Notes under the pieces: generated by a model
The model's database searches: none
What the model was told of the DNA's origin: nothing
Seen by the model: only the letters and a program-made list of their open reading frames with translations
NCBI GenBank assembly: GCA_025058215.1
Contig: JANXEO010000001.1
Location: 62,001 to 126,000, forward strand
Reading direction: 5' to 3'
DNA from: Candidatus Methanomethylicia archaeon
GTDB taxonomy: Archaea > Thermoproteota > Methanomethylicia > Culexarchaeales > Culexarchaeaceae
DNA: 64,000 bases
In this document: in pieces, positions 61,475 to 64,000 of the stretch
Layout: the number at the start of each line of letters is the position of its first letter
How positions within the stretch are numbered: position 1 is the stretch's first letter
Translations under genes and position numbers: made by a program

Positions 61475-62219
61475 AAGAGGTCAACCAAAACATTTGAAAA
61501 GATTTGCTGCACCAGAATTCTGGCCTATACCTAAAAAGGCTTATACATTTACAGTTAGACCACTTGCAGGACCTCATGCATTAGAGAACTCAATACCATT
61601 ACTTATAATTGTAAGAGATATATTGAAATATGCTGAAACAGCTGCAGAAGCTAAAAAGATAATTAAAAGAGGAGAAATATTAGTTGATGGAAAAGTTAGA
61701 AGAGAACATAAATTTCCAGTTGGGTTAATGGATGTAATATCAATACCGAAAACAGGTGAAAACTACCGTGTACTACCAGACCCAGTAAAGGGATTGATAC
61801 TACATCCAATAAGTATGGAAGAAGCAAACTTCAAATTATGTAGGATAGAGAATAAAACTATGGTTAAAGGTGGAAATATACAATTGAATTTACATGATGG
61901 AAGAAATATTTTAGTGAGTATAGCTAATCCAGCAGATCCAAAAGAAGATGTTTATAAAACTTTAGATACATTAAAGATAAACTTATCAAAAAGAGAAATA
62001 CAAGCACATGTAAGTTTTGATGAAGGAAGACAAGCAATAATAGTAAAGGGTAAAAATAGAGGGATATATGGGGTAATAAAAGGTATTGAAGGACCAGTAC
62101 AAAGAGATTTTAAAACTGTATTAATAGAGGATAGTTATGGGAATATTTACAGAACAAGCATCAATTACGTATTTGTAATTGGAGATACAGAACCATTAAT
62201 AACATTGCCAAAAAGGTGA
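61467..62219 (+). CDS. rps4e: Ribosomal protein S4e
   Basis: 250 residues, archaeal/eukaryotic protein with an S4-type RNA-binding domain (IKRGEILVDGKVRREHKFPVGLMDVIS) and a KOW motif near the end (IIVKGKNRGIYGVIKG). Starts at GTG 61467 (GRRGQPKHLKRFAAPEFWPI). Overlaps the L5 frame by 4 bases. Confidence 0.96.
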   Translation: MGRRGQPKHLKRFAAPEFWPIPKKAYTFTVRPLAGPHALENSIPLLIIVRDILKYAETAAEAKKIIKRGEILVDGKVRREHKFPVGLMDVISIPKTGENYRVLPDPVKGLILHPISMEEANFKLCRIENKTMVKGGNIQLNLHDGRNILVSIANPADPKEDVYKTLDTLKINLSKREIQAHVSFDEGRQAIIVKGKNRGIYGVIKGIEGPVQRDFKTVLIEDSYGNIYRTSINYVFVIGDTEPLITLPKR

Positions 62220-62224
62220 TTACT

Positions 62225-62746
62225 ATGGAGGCTAACATAATGCAAAGAATTAAAATAGGAAAAGTTGTTGTCAATATTTGTACGGGTCCAGGGGAAAAAT
62301 TGGAAAAAGCGGTAAAAGTACTTGAAGAATTGACGGGACAGAAACCATGTAGAAGAAGAGCTAAAAAGACAATAAGAGAATTTGGAATAAGAAGAGGAGA
62401 AGACATATCTTGCATGGTAACATTAAGAAGAGAGAGAGCAGAAGAATTTTTACAAAGAGCATTAGCAGCTAAAGGGAATACTATAAAGAGGAGTAGTTTT
62501 GATAAAAGTGGAAATTTATCATTTGGAATAAAAGAGCATTTAGATATGCCTAGAACAAAGTATGATCCAAGTATAGGAATTTTTGGAATGGATGTAACAG
62601 TGGTATTTGAAAAGCCGGGATATAGAGTAGCTAGAAGGAGGAGAAGGAGGAGTAAAGTGGGTAAAGAACAGAAAGTTAAAATTACAGAGGCTATTGAATA
62701 CCTTAAAAATAAATTTGGAGTAAAAGTGGTGGAGGAAAATGGGTAA
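62225..62746 (+). CDS. rplE: Ribosomal protein L5
   Basis: About 173 residues; contacts 5S rRNA and the P-site t[64 protein letters not shown] is the family core. ATG 62225 follows AAGGTGATTACT; ATG 62240 after GGAGG is also possible. Confidence 0.95.
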   Translation: MEANIMQRIKIGKVVVNICTGPGEKLEKAVKVLEELTGQKPCRRRAKKTIREFGIRRGEDISCMVTLRRERAEEFLQRALAAKGNTIKRSSFDKSGNLSFGIKEHLDMPRTKYDPSIGIFGMDVTVVFEKPGYRVARRRRRRSKVGKEQKVKITEAIEYLKNKFGVKVVEENG

Positions 62747-62903
62747 AAACAAACCTCCAAAAGAAAGAAAGTTTGGTAAAGGTAGTAGACCATGTATTAG
62801 ATGTGGACATCAAGGACCTATAATAAGACAGTATGGATTAAACTTATGTAGACAATGTTTTAGGGAAGTAGCTGAAAATATGGGATTTAAAAAGTATATG
62901 TGA
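62739..62903 (+). CDS. rpsN: Ribosomal protein S14, zinc-binding type
   Basis: 54-residue protein too short for most ORF filters. It starts at ATG 62739, within the last codons of L5 after a GGAGG site, and reads [19 protein letters not shown] on to [36 protein letters not shown]; the two CxxC pairs (CIRC, CRQC) form the zinc site. It ends 10 bases before S8 starts. Confidence 0.95.
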   Translation: MGKNKPPKERKFGKGSRPCIRCGHQGPIIRQYGLNLCRQCFREVAENMGFKKYM

Positions 62904-62913
62904 GGTGAAGACC

Positions 62914-63306
62914 ATGACTATGGTTGATCCACTTTCAAATGCATTATCAAATATATGGAATTGTGAAATGAGAAATAAAGATGAATGTATAATAGCACCA
63001 GCTTCAAAACTTATTTTAAATGTTTTAAGAATAATGCAGAAGCATGGGTATCTCGGGGAAATCGATGTAATAGATGATGGAAGATCGGGAAAAATAAAAG
63101 TTCAATTGTTGGGGAAAATAAATAAATGTGGAGCTATAAGGCCCAGAATTAGTGTTGGGTATAGGAGACTAATAGAATGGGAAAAGAAATTCCTACCTTC
63201 AAGGGATATTGGAATGATAATATTATCAACATCTAAAGGTATTATGACTAGTAAAGAAGCTATTGAAAATAAGATGGGAGGAGTATTATTGGCGTACGTG
63301 TATTGA
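62914..63306 (+). CDS. rpsH: Ribosomal protein S8
   Basis: 130 residues. DPLSNALSNIWNCEMRNKDECIIAPASKLILNVLRIMQKHGYLGE is the family N-terminal domain; the end has SRDIGMIILSTSKGIMTSKEAIENKMGGVLLAYVY. ATG 62914 is preferred because GAGGTGAAG precedes it; a GTG in that site is in frame. Confidence 0.95.
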   Translation: MTMVDPLSNALSNIWNCEMRNKDECIIAPASKLILNVLRIMQKHGYLGEIDVIDDGRSGKIKVQLLGKINKCGAIRPRISVGYRRLIEWEKKFLPSRDIGMIILSTSKGIMTSKEAIENKMGGVLLAYVY

Positions 63307-63316
63307 GGAGATTAAA

Positions 63317-63856
63317 ATGGTGAAAAGATATTTAGCAAAAGAAGAAATAGAAATTCCAGATAATGTTAATGTCACTGTTAATGGATTAATAATTAAAGTT
63401 TCTGGTCAAAAGGGAGAGTTAGTAAAAGATTTTAAACATGCAAAAAATATATTGATAAGAGTAGAAGATAAAAAGGTAATAATAGAAAAATATTTTCCAT
63501 CAAAAAAAGAAGAAGCTTTAATTGGTACATTAGCTGGAAAAATCAAAAATATGATTAAAGGGGTAAGTAAAGGATTTAAATATAAAATGAAAATAATCTA
63601 TGCACATTTTCCCATATCAATTAAAGTTAAGGGGAATTATGTTTACATAGAAAATTTTATGGGTGAAAAATTTCCTAGGAAAGCTAAAATAGTTGGAAAT
63701 GTTAAAGTAAGCGTATCTGGAGGAGAAATACTAATTGAAGGTATAGATGTTGAAGAAGTTAGTCAAACAGCTGCAAATATTGAACAAGTAACCAAAATTG
63801 CTTATAGAGATCCAAGAGTGTATTTAGATGGAATATACGTTTACGAAAAGGAGTGA
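63317..63856 (+). CDS. rplF: Ribosomal protein L6
   Basis: 179 residues. VTVNGLIIKVSGQKGELVKDF, GTLAGKIKNMIKGVSKGFKYKMKIIYAHFPISI and VSQTAANIEQVTKIAYRDPRVYLDGIYVYEKE are L6 landmarks. ATG 63317 follows GAGGAG; the longer open frame to 63263 overlaps S8 and is not likely. Confidence 0.96.
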   Translation: MVKRYLAKEEIEIPDNVNVTVNGLIIKVSGQKGELVKDFKHAKNILIRVEDKKVIIEKYFPSKKEEALIGTLAGKIKNMIKGVSKGFKYKMKIIYAHFPISIKVKGNYVYIENFMGEKFPRKAKIVGNVKVSVSGGEILIEGIDVEEVSQTAANIEQVTKIAYRDPRVYLDGIYVYEKE

Positions 63857-63861
63857 TGAAA

Positions 63862-64000
63862 ATGACTGAAGTAAATGAGATAGATAAAGAGAGATTGAAA
63901 ATGATGATGACAAAAGTGAGGAAGAAGAAAATTGAATTTATAAGACCATGGAGTTTCAAGTTGAAAAGATTAGGCGAAAGTTGGAGGAAACCTAAAGGTA
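63862..64000 (+). CDS. rpl32e: Ribosomal protein L32e, N-terminal part (runs off the window)
   Basis: The first 46 residues (starting MTEVNEIDKERLK; ending LGESWRKPKG) match archaeal L32e, whose basic RPWSFKLKRLGESWRKPKG segment is diagnostic; it follows L6 in the usual archaeal order. ATG 63862 lies 8 bases after GGAG; ATG 63856 overlapping the L6 stop is the alternative. The 3' part lies outside the window. Confidence 0.88.
   Translation, partial: MTEVNEIDKERLKMMMTKVRKKKIEFIRPWSFKLKRLGESWRKPKG

Noticed and set aside
62161-62793. Minus-strand open frame of 210 codons opposite S4e, L5 and S14
   Set aside because: It runs against three overlapping ribosomal genes; composition is that of a reverse-frame artefact.
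1-64000. CRISPR array, insertion sequence or prophage
   Set aside because: No regularly spaced repeats, transposase, integrase or phage structural genes were seen anywhere in the window.

Overview
The window is a stretch of an AT-rich archaeal chromosome (roughly one third G+C by eye). Archaeal marks are direct: an archaeal histone, ABCE1/Rli1, a KEOPS Cgi121 subunit, ribosomal proteins S17e, S4e and L32e, the RNase P protein Rpp29 inside a ribosomal operon, a tRNA-Ser with an intron after the anticodon, TATA-box promoters close to start codons, and tetrahydromethanopterin/F420/methanofuran C1 enzymes. A lineage near the Thermoproteota/TACK groups that keep an archaeal Wood-Ljungdahl pathway (Bathyarchaeia, Verstraete- or Nezhaarchaeota-like) would fit, but the sequence alone does not settle this. 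A TtuA-type tRNA thiolation enzyme would suit a thermophile (inference).

Layout. 1-9.6 kb: housekeeping and transport (partial ValRS, ArgRS, two MFS carriers, SAM hydrolase family protein, CBS protein, an unrecognised alpha-toroid-like protein, TtuA, phosphoesterase). 9.6-10.3 kb: a gene-poor gap with a probable decayed coding remnant. 10.3-36.8 kb: an almost uninterrupted C1 island. It holds mer, mobA-like, an mptN/cofF-like ligase, mch, fwdC, fwdA, a fused fwdD-fwdB, mtd, ftr, a cofE-like gene, a BtuCDF-type importer, cooT, cooC, all five CODH/ACS subunits (cdhABCDE), a RACo-type corrinoid reactivator, a second CooC/AcsF ATPase and a DUF3786-like protein. 36.8-44.6 kb: tRNA-Arg, HtpX, triosephosphate isomerase, FBP aldolase/phosphatase, Rli1, a short TFS-like zinc ribbon protein, a ChlI-like AAA+ protein, an orphan ABC ATPase and a THUMP protein. 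44.6-50.8 kb: a minus-strand operon (SerK-like ParB protein, a ubiquitin-like protein ending in Gly-Gly, ADP-forming acyl-CoA synthetase alpha subunit, IorA, IorB, phosphoribosyltransferase, Cgi121). 50.8-58.1 kb: radical SAM protein, S17e, histone, tRNA-Ser, a three-gene MacB/LolCDE-like ABC system, a bacterioferritin-like protein, an MFS carrier. 58.1-64 kb: S19 on the minus strand, diverging from a L22-S3-L29-Rpp29-S17-L14-L24-S4e-L5-S14-S8-L6-L32e operon that runs off the window.

How the genes work together. Fwd, Ftr, Mch, Mtd and Mer make up the whole methyl branch from CO2 to methyl-H4MPT. CdhA-E join that methyl group, CO and CoA into acetyl-CoA. CooT and the two CooC-like ATPases are nickel or cluster maturation candidates. 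BtuCDF and the RACo-like protein would supply and reactivate the corrinoid. MobA would make the guanylated pterin cofactor for the Fwd catalytic domain. FBP aldolase/phosphatase with Tpi leads carbon to sugars, and IorAB plus the acyl-CoA synthetase subunit points to amino-acid fermentation with substrate-level ATP. No mcr or mtr gene is in the window, so methanogenesis cannot be claimed; autotrophic or acetogenic use of the pathway, or its reverse, is equally possible.
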